64,000 bases of DNA from Candidatus Defluviilinea proxima (GCA_016721115.1 JADKIW010000001.1:1627501-1691500); one strand, 5' to 3'. Positions 39,731 to 49,414 are shown, counted from the first letter of the stretch. The notes: a model not told the origin generated them from the letters alone. Made by a program: numbers and translations.

Positions 39731-41272
39731 ATGTCTGATGCTATTTTGGAAATGCGCAATATCACAAAGACTTTCCCTGGTGTAAAAGCGCTTAATAATG
39801 TGAGTTTCAGCGTGACCCAGGGAGAGATACATGCTTTGGTAGGGGAAAATGGAGCGGGGAAATCAACATTGATGAAAGTGTTAAGCGGCATATATCCATA
39901 TGGTACCTATCAAGGGGAGATTTACTTTCAAGGCAAGGAATGCCGATTCCGGGATATTACTGAATCTGAAAAGGTCGGACTTGTCATTATCCACCAGGAA
40001 CTTGCGCTGATTCCTTTTCTTTCTGTAGCTGAGAATCTGTTTCTTGGTAATGAACGTGCTAAAAATGGCGTGATCGATTGGAACGAATCTATTTCAAGAA
40101 CAAAAGAATTATTGGATAGAGTGGGGTTGCACGAATCGCCTAGTACACTGATCACAGATATGGGCGTAGGGAAACAACAGTTGGTTGAAATTGCCAAAGC
40201 TTTGGCAAAAGAGGTCAAGCTTCTCATTCTGGATGAACCGACAGCGTCTTTAAATGAAAATGATAGTGAGAAACTTCTTGAGCTATTGCTTCAATTCAAA
40301 TCACATGGAATTTCCTCGATTTTGATCTCTCATAAATTAAGCGAAGTATCCAAAGTAGCCGATTCGATCACTATTTTGCGCGATGGCGCGACAATTGAAA
40401 CTTTGGATTGTCATAAAGATGTTATTACAGAAGATAGGATCATTCGTGGCATGGTTGGACGCGATCTAACCCATCGCTTCCCGCCACGTGAGAAGAATAT
40501 CGGAGAAGTTATTTTTGAAGTGCGGGATTGGAATGTTTATCATCCCATCCACGAGGATCGTAAAGTAAGTACAAACGTGAACATTAACGTCCGTAAGGGC
40601 GAAGTAGTTGGGATTTCGGGGTTGATGGGTGCTGGAAGAACGGAGCTGGCGATGAGTATTTTCGGCCATGCTTACGGCACCCGTATTAGTGGCAAGGCTT
40701 ATAGAAATGGTAAAGAAGTGGATATCACCACTATTGATAAAGCCATTGAGAATGGAATTGCTTATGCAACGGAAGACCGAAAAGCATATGGACTGGTCCT
40801 GATCCAGGAGGTCAAAAATAACATCACTCTGGCAAATCTTGAAGAAATTTCAACTCGCCAAGTGATCAATGAACCTCAAGAGATGAAGGTTACCAGCGAG
40901 TATCGCGATAAGCTTAATATTAAGTGCTCCAGCATTCAGCAACTCGCTCTTAATCTTTCTGGCGGTAATCAGCAGAAAGTTGTACTTAGTAAATGGTTGT
41001 TTGCAAGCCCGGAGATTTTGATCCTTGATGAGCCTACACGTGGTATTGATGTTGGAGCGAAATACGAGATCTATACCATTATCAATCGTCTTGCCAGTGA
41101 AGGAAAAGGGATCATCTTGATCTCATCAGAACTGCCGGAAATTTTGGGGGTTTGTGATCGCATCTACGTAATGCGTGATGGCAAAATTGTTGGTGAAATG
41201 CCCGCCAGCGAAGCATCTCAGGAAAAAGTAATGAAATACATTATGACTCAACAAGAGGTAGTGGAACAATGA
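39731..41272 (+). CDS. gguA: Monosaccharide ABC transporter ATPase (GguA/MmsA type)
   Basis: A 513-residue double ATPase of the CUT2 sugar importers. The first nucleotide-binding domain has Walker A GENGAGKST (about 38-46), and Walker B LLILDEPTAS. The second has the degenerate Walker A typical of this class (GLMGAGRTE), the signature LNLSGGNQQKV and LILDEPTRGIDVGAK. The insertion GIYPYGTYQGEIYFQGKE near residue 57 marks the GguA/MmsA subfamily that pairs with ChvE. It overlaps the permease gene by 4 bases (ATGA). It should drive uptake of the sugar bound by the upstream lipoprotein. Confidence 0.94.
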   Translation: MSDAILEMRNITKTFPGVKALNNVSFSVTQGEIHALVGENGAGKSTLMKVLSGIYPYGTYQGEIYFQGKECRFRDITESEKVGLVIIHQELALIPFLSVAENLFLGNERAKNGVIDWNESISRTKELLDRVGLHESPSTLITDMGVGKQQLVEIAKALAKEVKLLILDEPTASLNENDSEKLLELLLQFKSHGISSILISHKLSEVSKVADSITILRDGATIETLDCHKDVITEDRIIRGMVGRDLTHRFPPREKNIGEVIFEVRDWNVYHPIHEDRKVSTNVNINVRKGEVVGISGLMGAGRTELAMSIFGHAYGTRISGKAYRNGKEVDITTIDKAIENGIAYATEDRKAYGLVLIQEVKNNITLANLEEISTRQVINEPQEMKVTSEYRDKLNIKCSSIQQLALNLSGGNQQKVVLSKWLFASPEILILDEPTRGIDVGAKYEIYTIINRLASEGKGIILISSELPEILGVCDRIYVMRDGKIVGEMPASEASQEKVMKYIMTQQEVVEQ

Positions 41273-42432
41273 AAACTCTTTCGACGCTTTTCAAGAATAA
41301 TGTTCGTGAATATGGTATGTTGATCGCGCTTATTGCGGTCATGGTGTTCTTCCAGGTTCAGACTGATGGCGTACTCATGAAGCCTGTAAATATCACCAAC
41401 CTTGTTCTACAGAACAGCTACGTTATCACCATGGCGTTAGGCATGTTGTTGATCATTATTACCGGCTGGATCGATCTGTCTGTGGGCTCGGTTGTCGCTG
41501 TGATTGGAGCACTCGCGGGTGTACTGATCGTCCGGTACGATATGAATTGGGTTCTAGTTGTTATACTTTCCCTGTTGTTGGGAGCGGCGATTGGAGCTTT
41601 TCATGGCTACTTTGTTGCGTATTTGAAGATCCCAGCCTTCATTGTTACTTTGGCGGGTATGTTGATCTTTCGTGGTCTGACCATTGCCCTACTTCGGGGA
41701 GAGTCTGTGGGGCCGTTTCCCAGAGGGTTTCAAAACATCAGTTCTGGGTTTATTCCGGACTTTTTTCAATACGAAGGGTTTCACATCACTACCATGTTGA
41801 TCGGGGTGATCCTTTCCGTGTTGCTGATATGGCTGGATCTGCGTGCCCGAAGAAATCAACAGAAATATGGCTTTGAGGTAACACCGTTCTATTTCTTTGT
41901 TGTCAAAAATATCGGGATCACCGCGGCAGTCATGGGATTGTGCTATTTGATGGCTTCCTATAAAGGACTTCCCAATGTGCTAGTCCTCCTTTTTGTGTTG
42001 ATCTCGTTTTATTCCTTCATTACGAGTTCGTCAGTGATTGGCCGCCGTATTTACGCAATGGGTGGCAACGAAAAAGCGGCCCGACTTTCAGGTGTCAATA
42101 CACCGCGCTTGTTGTTCTATACATTCATCAACATGGGTGTTCTTGCTTCTCTGGCTGGCTTGATCGTTGCGGCACGCCTGAATAGTTCCACACCGAATGC
42201 GGGAGACGGTATGGAGTTGGATGTTATCGCAGCCTGTTTCATCGGAGGCGCATCACCTAGCGGTGGTGTCGGTAAGGTGATTGGTGCATTGGTTGGCGCT
42301 TTTCTGATCGGTGTTCTGAATAATGGTATGTCCATTATGGGCGTTGGTATCGACTGGCAGAAGGTTGTTAAAGGTGTAGTTTTGTTGGTCGCGGTCTTGT
42401 TCGATGTCTACAACAAGAACAAGAGTGGATAG
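41269..42432 (+). CDS. gguB: Monosaccharide ABC transporter permease (GguB type)
   Basis: A 387-residue inner-membrane permease with about ten hydrophobic helices. Family landmarks are IITGWIDLSVGSVVAVIGAL (about residues 63-82), RGLTIALLRGESVGPFPRG, GRRIYAMGGNEKAARLSGVN (EAA-like loop, about 260-280) and ACFIGGASPSGGVGKVIGAL. The longer-than-usual size (about 390 rather than 330) is normal for GguB/XylH. Translation is coupled to the ATPase gene by a 4-base overlap. A terminator-like hairpin follows 25 bp after the stop. Confidence 0.93.
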   Translation: MKTLSTLFKNNVREYGMLIALIAVMVFFQVQTDGVLMKPVNITNLVLQNSYVITMALGMLLIIITGWIDLSVGSVVAVIGALAGVLIVRYDMNWVLVVILSLLLGAAIGAFHGYFVAYLKIPAFIVTLAGMLIFRGLTIALLRGESVGPFPRGFQNISSGFIPDFFQYEGFHITTMLIGVILSVLLIWLDLRARRNQQKYGFEVTPFYFFVVKNIGITAAVMGLCYLMASYKGLPNVLVLLFVLISFYSFITSSSVIGRRIYAMGGNEKAARLSGVNTPRLLFYTFINMGVLASLAGLIVAARLNSSTPNAGDGMELDVIAACFIGGASPSGGVGKVIGALVGAFLIGVLNNGMSIMGVGIDWQKVVKGVVLLVAVLFDVYNKNKSG

Positions 42433-42457
42433 TAATCGAATAGATGTAAACTAATCA

Positions 42458-42496
42458 AAAGGTGACGGTTTCTTCAAAGAGGCTGTCACCTTTATT
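42458..42496 (+). terminator. Terminator after gguB-like gene
   Basis: AAAGGTGAC pairs with GTCACCTTT (9 bp) around an 18-base partly paired loop, followed by TTATTGT. It separates the importer from the next module, whose start lies only 17 bp beyond. Confidence 0.6.
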
Positions 42497-42512
42497 GTCT
42501 AAGGATGTTGAT

Positions 42513-42980
42513 ATGGACGATATATTGAAACAATTACTCAGCGAAGAACAAGAACTTCAATTTACAAGTTTCAACGAAGAGACTGCCTGGAAGTTGGGAA
42601 GCCGGATAGCGGAACAATGCATGAAAGATGGATTGCCCGTAACGATTGATATCACATTTGGGTCGCGCCAATTATTCCATGTCAGTTTGCGTGGCGCCTC
42701 TGCAGATAACGATGAGTGGGTAAAGCGTAAGGTTCGTCTTGTATACAGATTCGGGCATAGTTCGTTTTATATTGGACAACAGTTAAAGAGTAAAGGTAAG
42801 CGTATCGAAGAAGCATACTTGCTATCTGAAAGTGAATACGCTCCGCATGGGGGATGTTTCCCTGTGATCGTCAAAGGTACAGGTATTGTTGGTACCGTCA
42901 CAGTCTCTGGATTGCCACAAGAAGAAGATCATAAATTGGTTGTTCAAGCAATTCGTGCATATCTGGCAGAGGAGAAATAA
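42513..42980 (+). CDS. UPF0303 / heme-degrading-domain-like protein
   Basis: A 155-residue soluble protein, starting at ATG 42513 with AAGGA upstream. The pattern AWKLGSRIAEQCMKDGLPVTIDITFGSRQ..., the Phe/His-rich middle and HGGCFPVIVKGTGIVGTVTVSG (about residues 107-128) match the UPF0303/HbpS-like family of small alpha/beta proteins. Members bind small ligands; several are annotated as heme-degrading-domain proteins without proof. It precedes a Gfo/Idh/MocA oxidoreductase and an epimerase-like gene by a few bases each, so the three form one transcription unit. Its role is unknown; a ligand-binding or protective function for the neighbouring enzymes is only a guess. Confidence 0.75.
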   Translation: MDDILKQLLSEEQELQFTSFNEETAWKLGSRIAEQCMKDGLPVTIDITFGSRQLFHVSLRGASADNDEWVKRKVRLVYRFGHSSFYIGQQLKSKGKRIEEAYLLSESEYAPHGGCFPVIVKGTGIVGTVTVSGLPQEEDHKLVVQAIRAYLAEEK

Positions 42981-42981
42981 C

Positions 42982-44151
42982 ATGGGATTGAATCCAGTGA
43001 TCGAAATGTTAGGACGCAGACTTCGCCTCGCTGTCATTGGTGGCGGGTCGGGGTCATTTATTGGAGCCATGCATCGGCAAGCGGCAAGGCTTGATGATCG
43101 GTATGAGATCGTTACAGGCATACTTTCCTCGAATCTTGAGAAATCTAGAAAAGATGCGCTGGAGATCGGCCTTCCTTCTGATCGTTTGTATTCCAACGTA
43201 CAGGAAATGCTCGATAAAGAATCCGTACGCAAAGATGGCGCGGATGTGATTGCCATCATGACCCCCAACGACAGTCACTATGAATATGCCATGTACGCAC
43301 TCGAACGTGGCTTCGATATCATTTGTGACAAGCCCATGACCAACACACTCGAAGAAGCCGAAACTCTTCATAAAAAGGTGCAAGAGACTGGTTTGGTCTT
43401 TTGCCTCACGCATAATTACACAGGTTATCCAATGGTGCGTCAGGCGAAGGCAATGGTTGAAGATGGACAGCTTGGCACGATCAGGCTCGTTCAGGTGGAA
43501 TATGTTCAGGGGGGCAAAGCAGACGAAAGCAAGCCCGATCCGTCCTCCTCGTGGAGATTTGATCCCGTTCGCGGAGGCCCCTCTTTGGTGATGGGCGATA
43601 TCGGTTCGCATGCACATAATCTCACGCGTTTCATCACTGGATTGGAAGTGGACGAAGTCTCTGCTGAAATTGGCAACATCGTCCCCGGTCGCCTCGTGCA
43701 TGACTTTGGCGGGGCACTGCTCCGATTTAACAATTCTGCCCGAGGAGTTTTCTGGGTGACACAAGCCGCGGCGGGAGTTGAAAATTGCTTGCGTATTCGT
43801 GTCAGTGGGACGAAAGGCTCGCTCGAATGGATGCAGGAATTTCCGCAAGCGCTCACGTTCAAGCAGTTGGGTGCGCCGTCGCAGAACCGAACACCGAATG
43901 GACCGGGTACTCTTCCATTGTCAAAACGATCTACACGTATCGTGGCCGGTCACCCTGAAGGATTCCACGAAGGCTTTGCCAATATCTATTCCGATGCGGC
44001 AGAAGCAATTGCCGCACGAAGGTCTGGAAAACAAGCGGACCCGTTGGCAACGTACTTCCCGAACTCGTTCGATGGCTTGATGGGATTGAAGTTCGTTTTC
44101 AGTGCTATTGAATCCAGCAAGGCGAACGGTCAGTGGACGAAATGCAAATAA
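42982..44151 (+). CDS. Gfo/Idh/MocA-family sugar oxidoreductase
   Basis: A 389-residue NAD(P)-dependent dehydrogenase. ATG 42982 directly follows the previous stop, with GAGGAG upstream; an earlier in-frame start lies inside the previous gene. The Rossmann start is RLRLAVIGGGSGSFIGAMH (about 13-31), followed by AIMTPNDSHYEYAMYALERG and the family EKP-type motif as DKPMTNTLEEAE (Lys about 116). The C-terminal catalytic domain has GGPSLVMGDIGSHAHNLTRFITG, with the Asp and His expected in the active site. It probably oxidises or reduces a sugar or inositol. A sugar 1-dehydrogenase for a pentose is possible but not shown. Confidence 0.88.
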   Translation: MGLNPVIEMLGRRLRLAVIGGGSGSFIGAMHRQAARLDDRYEIVTGILSSNLEKSRKDALEIGLPSDRLYSNVQEMLDKESVRKDGADVIAIMTPNDSHYEYAMYALERGFDIICDKPMTNTLEEAETLHKKVQETGLVFCLTHNYTGYPMVRQAKAMVEDGQLGTIRLVQVEYVQGGKADESKPDPSSSWRFDPVRGGPSLVMGDIGSHAHNLTRFITGLEVDEVSAEIGNIVPGRLVHDFGGALLRFNNSARGVFWVTQAAAGVENCLRIRVSGTKGSLEWMQEFPQALTFKQLGAPSQNRTPNGPGTLPLSKRSTRIVAGHPEGFHEGFANIYSDAAEAIAARRSGKQADPLATYFPNSFDGLMGLKFVFSAIESSKANGQWTKCK

Positions 44152-44160
44152 GGAATTTCA

Positions 44161-45147
44161 ATGACTAAGATCATTTTAGTCACGGGTGCAACAGGTAAAG
44201 TGGGGAGGGTGTTTGTTGATCGTTTGTTATCCGACCCGAAATTTGATTCGTTCACTGTGCGAGCATTATGTCATAACCGTGAACTTGAACCTCACACACG
44301 TATCGAAAATATTCACGGCTCCATCGAACATCGTGATGTCGTTGAAAAAGCGATGGACGGTGTCACCCATGTTTTACATCTGGCGACTGTAAAGGAAACG
44401 CCTGAGCAGATCATGGATGTAGCGGTCAAAGGGTTGTTCTGGTTGCTCGAAGCGTGCCGAACCAGTCCCACTTTTCAACAGTTCATTATGGTTGGTGGCG
44501 ATGCAGGTGTTGGTCATTTCGTTTATCAGCACCCGATCCCTGTCACTGAAACGCAAAAACATTCGGCGTATGAAGGTTGTTACGCGCTTTCAAAAGTTCT
44601 CGAAGAAGTGATGCTCGAACAGTATTACATTCAATACTATCTCAATGGTTGTTGTTTGCGCGCGCCATGGATCATGGAGAAGGATGACTTTAAGTATCAA
44701 CTTTCTTTTGGAGAAGATGTCTTTGGCGGACCGCGTTGGCGTGATCTGGTGGACGCTCAAAGTGTAGATGAGTTAATTCGGACGGAAGCAGTTCCGGTCA
44801 TGCTTGACCCGCAAGCTGTTCCCGTCAAACGAAACTTTGTCCACGTTGACGATTTGGTCAGCGCCATTTTGCTGGCGGTCGATCATCCAAAAGCACGGCA
44901 ACAACTCTTCAATATCAGTATGGATGAACCCATTGATTATGGTGAGATGGGTAAGTATCTAAACATAACGCGCGGGTTGCCAACTGTTGAGATCAAAACG
45001 GAATATCACTCGACCTGGTTGGATAATACAAAGGCTAAATTTTTACTGGGGTGGCGGCCCGAATATGATATGAAAAAAATGATCGACTCGGCATTTGATT
45101 ATGTGCGGGCAAAGAATGATCCGCGCAAGATTTGGTATCCGGGATAA
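44161..45147 (+). CDS. Extended SDR, NAD-dependent epimerase/dehydratase family
   Basis: A 328-residue extended short-chain dehydrogenase. The nucleotide-binding motif VTGATGKVGRVFVDRLL is at residues 7-23, the catalytic Tyr-x3-Lys is YALSK (about 139-143), and NFVHVDDLVSAILLAVDH follows the substrate domain. It resembles UDP-sugar epimerases and uronate dehydrogenases in general layout; the exact reaction is not evident. It lies 9 bp after the Gfo/Idh/MocA gene and 17 bp before the response regulator gene. Pairing two NAD enzymes in one unit suggests successive steps on one sugar. Confidence 0.85.
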   Translation: MTKIILVTGATGKVGRVFVDRLLSDPKFDSFTVRALCHNRELEPHTRIENIHGSIEHRDVVEKAMDGVTHVLHLATVKETPEQIMDVAVKGLFWLLEACRTSPTFQQFIMVGGDAGVGHFVYQHPIPVTETQKHSAYEGCYALSKVLEEVMLEQYYIQYYLNGCCLRAPWIMEKDDFKYQLSFGEDVFGGPRWRDLVDAQSVDELIRTEAVPVMLDPQAVPVKRNFVHVDDLVSAILLAVDHPKARQQLFNISMDEPIDYGEMGKYLNITRGLPTVEIKTEYHSTWLDNTKAKFLLGWRPEYDMKKMIDSAFDYVRAKNDPRKIWYPG

Positions 45148-45164
45148 TTTGAAAGATAACGAAT

Positions 45165-46739
45165 ATGCCGTATAAGGTTTTCTTTGTTGAAGATGAGATC
45201 ATCACCCGTGAAGGCATCCGCGATAACGTGGATTGGGGCGCCAACGGGTTTGAATTCTGTGGCGAAGCGGCCGATGGTGAAATGGCATTGCCATTATTGC
45301 GTGCGGCCCAGCCCGATGTTCTGATCACAGACATCAAGATGCCGTTCATGGATGGGTTGCAATTGAGCAAGATCATGCGTGAACGCATGCCGTGGGTGAA
45401 GATCATTATTCTCAGTGGACACGATGAGTTCGAGTATGCTCAACAGGCTATCAAGCTTGGGGTCACCGATTATTTGTTGAAGCCTATCACGGTGCAAAAC
45501 CTGCAAAAAGCGCTCCAGAAATTGACTGTGTTACTGGATCAGGAAAAAAAAGAACGGGAAAGTTTGAAGAAACTGCAAGAGCAGGCCGAGGAAAATCGTG
45601 CCGTGCTTCGCGAACGATTGTTATTCAAATTGGTTGTAGGGGCAGTTTCTCCCGCAGATGCCATCGAGAATGGTCAGGAACTTGGGCTTAACCTGATCGC
45701 TCGTCATTATCTGGTTGCGATCTTAAAAATTGAACCTGTTAATCGTGCAGAACCATATGAACATGGTGAATACCAACAGATTCAAAGCCTCATCATGGGG
45801 TTGGTTGAAAAAAATCCAGACATCTTTATGCTCAGAAGGGATTGGGGAGATCTGGTTTTGATTATGAAGGGCGGAACTCCCGAATACCTTGAAGAAGAGC
45901 GGGATATTCTCATTGATGAGATCAGGCGGGACGTAGCAAAGACGCAATACAAGTTGATCGTAGGTATGGGGACTACGAAGAACCGCATCGCAGATATCTG
46001 CCAGTCATTTGTGGAAGCCTTGGCGCGGATTCAGGATGCAACCGGCGTGGATAAGTCTGGCATCGATCAACCTGCGGAGCGGGCGGAATTATTCAATCTG
46101 GATAAAGCGGCCATTGAAAATTATTTGCACTATGGCGCAAAGGATGAGATCGATGAGTTTTTCAACGCCTACCTTCATCCGTTGGGTGAAACGGCATTGA
46201 GATCGAACCTGATCAAGAATTATATTTTTGTCGATGTTGTTCTTGCTGTTTCAAAATTGATGAAAGACCTGGGTGGAGATGTCGATAGGGTGATCCCAGA
46301 GTTGGATTCTATCGAGATGACCATGTCCAGCATCAAAACGCTTGAGCAATTGCGCGAACAGGTATATAAAATCTTATCCAACGCGTTGGCATATCGCGAT
46401 GGTCAACCAAAAGGGCAGTATAAAGCCCTGATCCATCAGGCCAAGGAATATATCGAACGTCATTATGTAGACCCAGACCTTTCGCTAAGTGCCGTAGCGG
46501 TACAGGCAAATCTCAGTGCCAGTCATTTTAGCGTGGTGTTCAGCCAGGAAACCGGGCAAACCTTCAAAGAGTATTTGACGGAGGTCCGCATTAACAAGGC
46601 CAAAGAACTGTTACGTATGACACCGTTAAGATCAGCCGATATTGCCTATCAAGTTGGCTATAACGATCCTCATTATTTCAGTTCTGTTTTCAAGAAGCAT
46701 ACCGGCCTTTCGCCGATTGAGTTTAGATCGCAATTGTAG
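45165..46739 (+). CDS. YesN-type response regulator with AraC output
   Basis: A 524-residue regulator. The receiver (1-120) is complete: Glu9-Asp10, phosphoacceptor Asp56 in ITDIKMPFMDG, Ser84 and Lys106 in YLLKP. A long middle domain (about 130-410) with coiled-coil start separates it from the AraC-type DNA-binding domain at about 425-524 (DLSLSAVAVQANLSASHFSVVF, then IAYQVGYNDPHYFSSVFKKH). The cognate kinase gene follows by 20 bp. Such pairs control sugar transport in Gram-positive and Chloroflexota genomes. The likely target is the nearby importer operon; no binding site can be assigned. Confidence 0.92.
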   Translation: MPYKVFFVEDEIITREGIRDNVDWGANGFEFCGEAADGEMALPLLRAAQPDVLITDIKMPFMDGLQLSKIMRERMPWVKIIILSGHDEFEYAQQAIKLGVTDYLLKPITVQNLQKALQKLTVLLDQEKKERESLKKLQEQAEENRAVLRERLLFKLVVGAVSPADAIENGQELGLNLIARHYLVAILKIEPVNRAEPYEHGEYQQIQSLIMGLVEKNPDIFMLRRDWGDLVLIMKGGTPEYLEEERDILIDEIRRDVAKTQYKLIVGMGTTKNRIADICQSFVEALARIQDATGVDKSGIDQPAERAELFNLDKAAIENYLHYGAKDEIDEFFNAYLHPLGETALRSNLIKNYIFVDVVLAVSKLMKDLGGDVDRVIPELDSIEMTMSSIKTLEQLREQVYKILSNALAYRDGQPKGQYKALIHQAKEYIERHYVDPDLSLSAVAVQANLSASHFSVVFSQETGQTFKEYLTEVRINKAKELLRMTPLRSADIAYQVGYNDPHYFSSVFKKHTGLSPIEFRSQL

Positions 46740-46759
46740 TTGCTTCGCAGGAGAGCGAC

Positions 46760-48334
46760 ATGGCACAAAAAACAGTAACGCCTGATTTCAGGCAGGTCCT
46801 GACCAGGATAGGCGAGCAGGCAAGCTCAACAGGCAGGGTCCCACTTAAATATTTTGGGAAGCTCGCCGATTTTTTGGCAGGTATCAATCTGTCTATTCGC
46901 ACAAAAATTCTCGCGTCGCTCTGTGTTGTGATCCTGTTGATGGGGGCAACAAATATCGTTTCCATGTTGCAGGTGTTGCGTTATAGCCGTCAATATGATG
47001 CCATCATCACCAATATTACAACTGCCAATAGTATTAGCGGCAGGGTCAAGCCTGATATCGACAATGAGATGTGGAGGATCGTTTCGGGAAAGGTTGAATT
47101 TTCAAGCGGAAAACAGTATGAGATCATTGACACCGTAGATACCAAAGTGCGCTGGATGATGGATAACACCGATTCACAACGCGCCAAAGTGAAACTGGAT
47201 CTGGTTCTCAGAACACTTCAGTCCTTGAAAGCTGATTTGGATTTGATGGGGGATAAGATCGCGCATAACAGCACAGCCGCAGAGAACGAAGCGGTCCTGG
47301 AGAAAATCCGTTTTTCAACATCTGTGCTGGATGAAAGCATTCAAAACTATGTGCTGTATGAAGTAAATCGCACCGAAGGGCAATACCAGGTGATGCGTGA
47401 GAGTTTTGCACGCTGGCAGGTCTTTTCCATTATCTTGATCTTCAGTGCGGTAGGGTTTGCGATTGTAGCCGCTTGGAGCTTGTCCAAGAGCATTTACACT
47501 CCCATCAAGAAACTGCATGATGTGACCACAACTATCACCAAGAACGATCTTCAAACCTTGATGACCAGTGATAACGTGGACGAGATCACAGAGTTGGGGA
47601 TGAGCTTTAATATCATGATCGGTAAGATCAAGGAATTGTTGGATTCCAAGATCAAGGAGCAGGAAAATCTCAAGAAGGCAGAGTTGCGTGCGCTCCAGGC
47701 TCAGATCAATCCGCACTTTTTATATAACACTCTCGACACCATTATTTGGATGGCTGAATCCAAAAAGACTGACCAAGTGGTTAAGATCGTTACTGCACTG
47801 TCGAAATTCTTCCGCATCAGCTTAAGTAAAGGTATGGACTGGATCACCATTGGTGAAGAGGTCGAACGTATCAAAAGTTACCTGACCATTCAGAAGATGC
47901 GGTATCGCGACATTCTCGATTTCAAGATCGATGTAGATAAAGATGTAGCAGAGAATACGATCCTGAAGTTAATTCTCCAGCCGTTGGTAGAGAATGCCTT
48001 GTATCACGGTATTAAAAACAAAAGGCGTGGAGGTACGATTAGCGTGCGCGCCAGAAGAAAAGACGAGAATGAAATATTGCTTGAGGTAGAAGATGACGGC
48101 ATTGGTTTCACGCCAGAAAAACTTGCACGCCTGCGCAATGAATTGAATGATGACTCAGGTGAGATTAAAATGGAAAGCGGTTACGGCATTGGCAACGTCA
48201 ACAATCGTATCCGCTTGTATTACGGTAAACAGTATGGGCTTTCCATTCAAAGTGAATATGGTACAGGGACCCGTATCACTTTAGTGATCCCGTCAAAAAT
48301 GGAAACCGCCACGCAAGATATGAACTCCTTGTAG
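46760..48334 (+). CDS. YesM-type sensor histidine kinase
   Basis: A 524-residue membrane kinase. A cytoplasmic N-terminal extension of about 45 residues precedes the first helix (about 47-70); an external domain of about 145 residues and a second helix (about 217-238) follow, then a HAMP region. The phosphoacceptor is in QINPHFLYNTLDTIIW (His about 318), the His_kinase-family hallmark, and the ATPase has LVENALYHGIKN, VEDDGIGF and GIGNVNNR. CAGGAG precedes ATG 46760. The binding-protein gene 26 bp downstream likely encodes its extracellular sensor partner. Confidence 0.92.
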   Translation: MAQKTVTPDFRQVLTRIGEQASSTGRVPLKYFGKLADFLAGINLSIRTKILASLCVVILLMGATNIVSMLQVLRYSRQYDAIITNITTANSISGRVKPDIDNEMWRIVSGKVEFSSGKQYEIIDTVDTKVRWMMDNTDSQRAKVKLDLVLRTLQSLKADLDLMGDKIAHNSTAAENEAVLEKIRFSTSVLDESIQNYVLYEVNRTEGQYQVMRESFARWQVFSIILIFSAVGFAIVAAWSLSKSIYTPIKKLHDVTTTITKNDLQTLMTSDNVDEITELGMSFNIMIGKIKELLDSKIKEQENLKKAELRALQAQINPHFLYNTLDTIIWMAESKKTDQVVKIVTALSKFFRISLSKGMDWITIGEEVERIKSYLTIQKMRYRDILDFKIDVDKDVAENTILKLILQPLVENALYHGIKNKRRGGTISVRARRKDENEILLEVEDDGIGFTPEKLARLRNELNDDSGEIKMESGYGIGNVNNRIRLYYGKQYGLSIQSEYGTGTRITLVIPSKMETATQDMNSL

Positions 48335-48360
48335 ATGGTTAGGATTAAGGAACCCTGTTG

Positions 48361-49368
48361 ATGAAGATGTCACGTATTTTGTTTTTGTTCGCCATTTTCG
48401 CGTCTTTGTTTGGACCTGTGAGCTGTACGCAACAACCCACGCTTTCTTCTACCGAACAGCTTGGTCCCGTTGATGAGACCAAACCCGAGAAAACCTATGA
48501 GGATCTTATTATCGGTTTTGCACAATTGGGCGCTGAAAGTGAATGGCGAGTAGCAAATACCAACTCGATCAAAGAGACAGCAGAACAATTGGGTGTAGAA
48601 CTCCGTTTTTATGATGCCCAACAAAAGCAGGAAAATCAGATCGAAGCGGTACGCAAACTCATTGTACAAAAGGTAGATGTGATTGGAATTTCTCCTATTG
48701 TTGAAACGGGGTGGGATGAAGTGTTCCAGGAAGCCAAGGATGCAGGTATCCCCATTATCGTAGTGGATCGGCGTGCAGATGTCCCTGATGATTTGTATGT
48801 ATCTTATCTTGGCTCGGACTTCCTTGAGGAAGGACGTAATTCGGCCCGGGTGATGGCTGAACTGGTAAACGGGAACGCAAACCTTGTTGAACTGGCAGGG
48901 ACACCAGGGTCCGCGCCTGCCAATGACCGTTATAGAGGCTTCCGCGAAGTTATAAAAGATTACCCAGGCATAAAGGTCATCGATTCGCAGACGGGTGATT
49001 TCACTTTGGCAGGGGGGAGGGAGGTCATGATGGGTTTTCTGGAAAAATATGGGAAGCAGATCACTGCTGTATTTGCTCATAATGACGATATGGCACTTGG
49101 CGCGATTCAAGCCATTGAAGAATATGGGCTCAGGCCCGGGGTGGATATCAAGATCGTTTCCGTGGATGCAGCTAGAGGGGCGTTTGAGGCGATGATCGCT
49201 GGCAAATTAAATGCGACCATAGAATGTAACCCCTTATTAGGTCCATCATTTTTTGAACTGGCTTTAAGAGTTGTTAATGGTCAATCGATACCTAAAAGGG
49301 TGCCTTCGGTCGAAGGGATCTTTTTTCCAGAGAATGCAAGCGAGATTTTGCTGACCCGTAAGTATTAA
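48361..49368 (+). CDS. Sugar-binding lipoprotein linked to the YesMN system
   Basis: A 335-residue CUT2-type binding protein with lipobox GPVSC and almost no linker. ATG 48361 is chosen over a TTG three bases earlier; AAGGA lies upstream. It is a clear paralogue of the YtfQ-like protein at 49803: both have the pattern QLGAESxWRxANTxSxKETAEQLG, DAQQKQENQI, then DSQTG and ECNPLLGP, and both end LLPTRKY/LLTRKY. It follows the kinase gene in the same unit and is closed by a terminator before the transporter operon. A role in presenting the sugar to the kinase, not in transport, is inferred from this position. Confidence 0.88.
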   Translation: MKMSRILFLFAIFASLFGPVSCTQQPTLSSTEQLGPVDETKPEKTYEDLIIGFAQLGAESEWRVANTNSIKETAEQLGVELRFYDAQQKQENQIEAVRKLIVQKVDVIGISPIVETGWDEVFQEAKDAGIPIIVVDRRADVPDDLYVSYLGSDFLEEGRNSARVMAELVNGNANLVELAGTPGSAPANDRYRGFREVIKDYPGIKVIDSQTGDFTLAGGREVMMGFLEKYGKQITAVFAHNDDMALGAIQAIEEYGLRPGVDIKIVSVDAARGAFEAMIAGKLNATIECNPLLGPSFFELALRVVNGQSIPKRVPSVEGIFFPENASEILLTRKY

Positions 49369-49414
49369 TTGACGAGTAATTATTGCAATCGAAAGAAATT
49401 TAACTCTTTTCGTT

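Noticed and set aside
43054..43848. Open frame of 264 codons on the minus strand
   Set aside because: Entirely antisense to the Gfo/Idh/MocA gene and without motifs.
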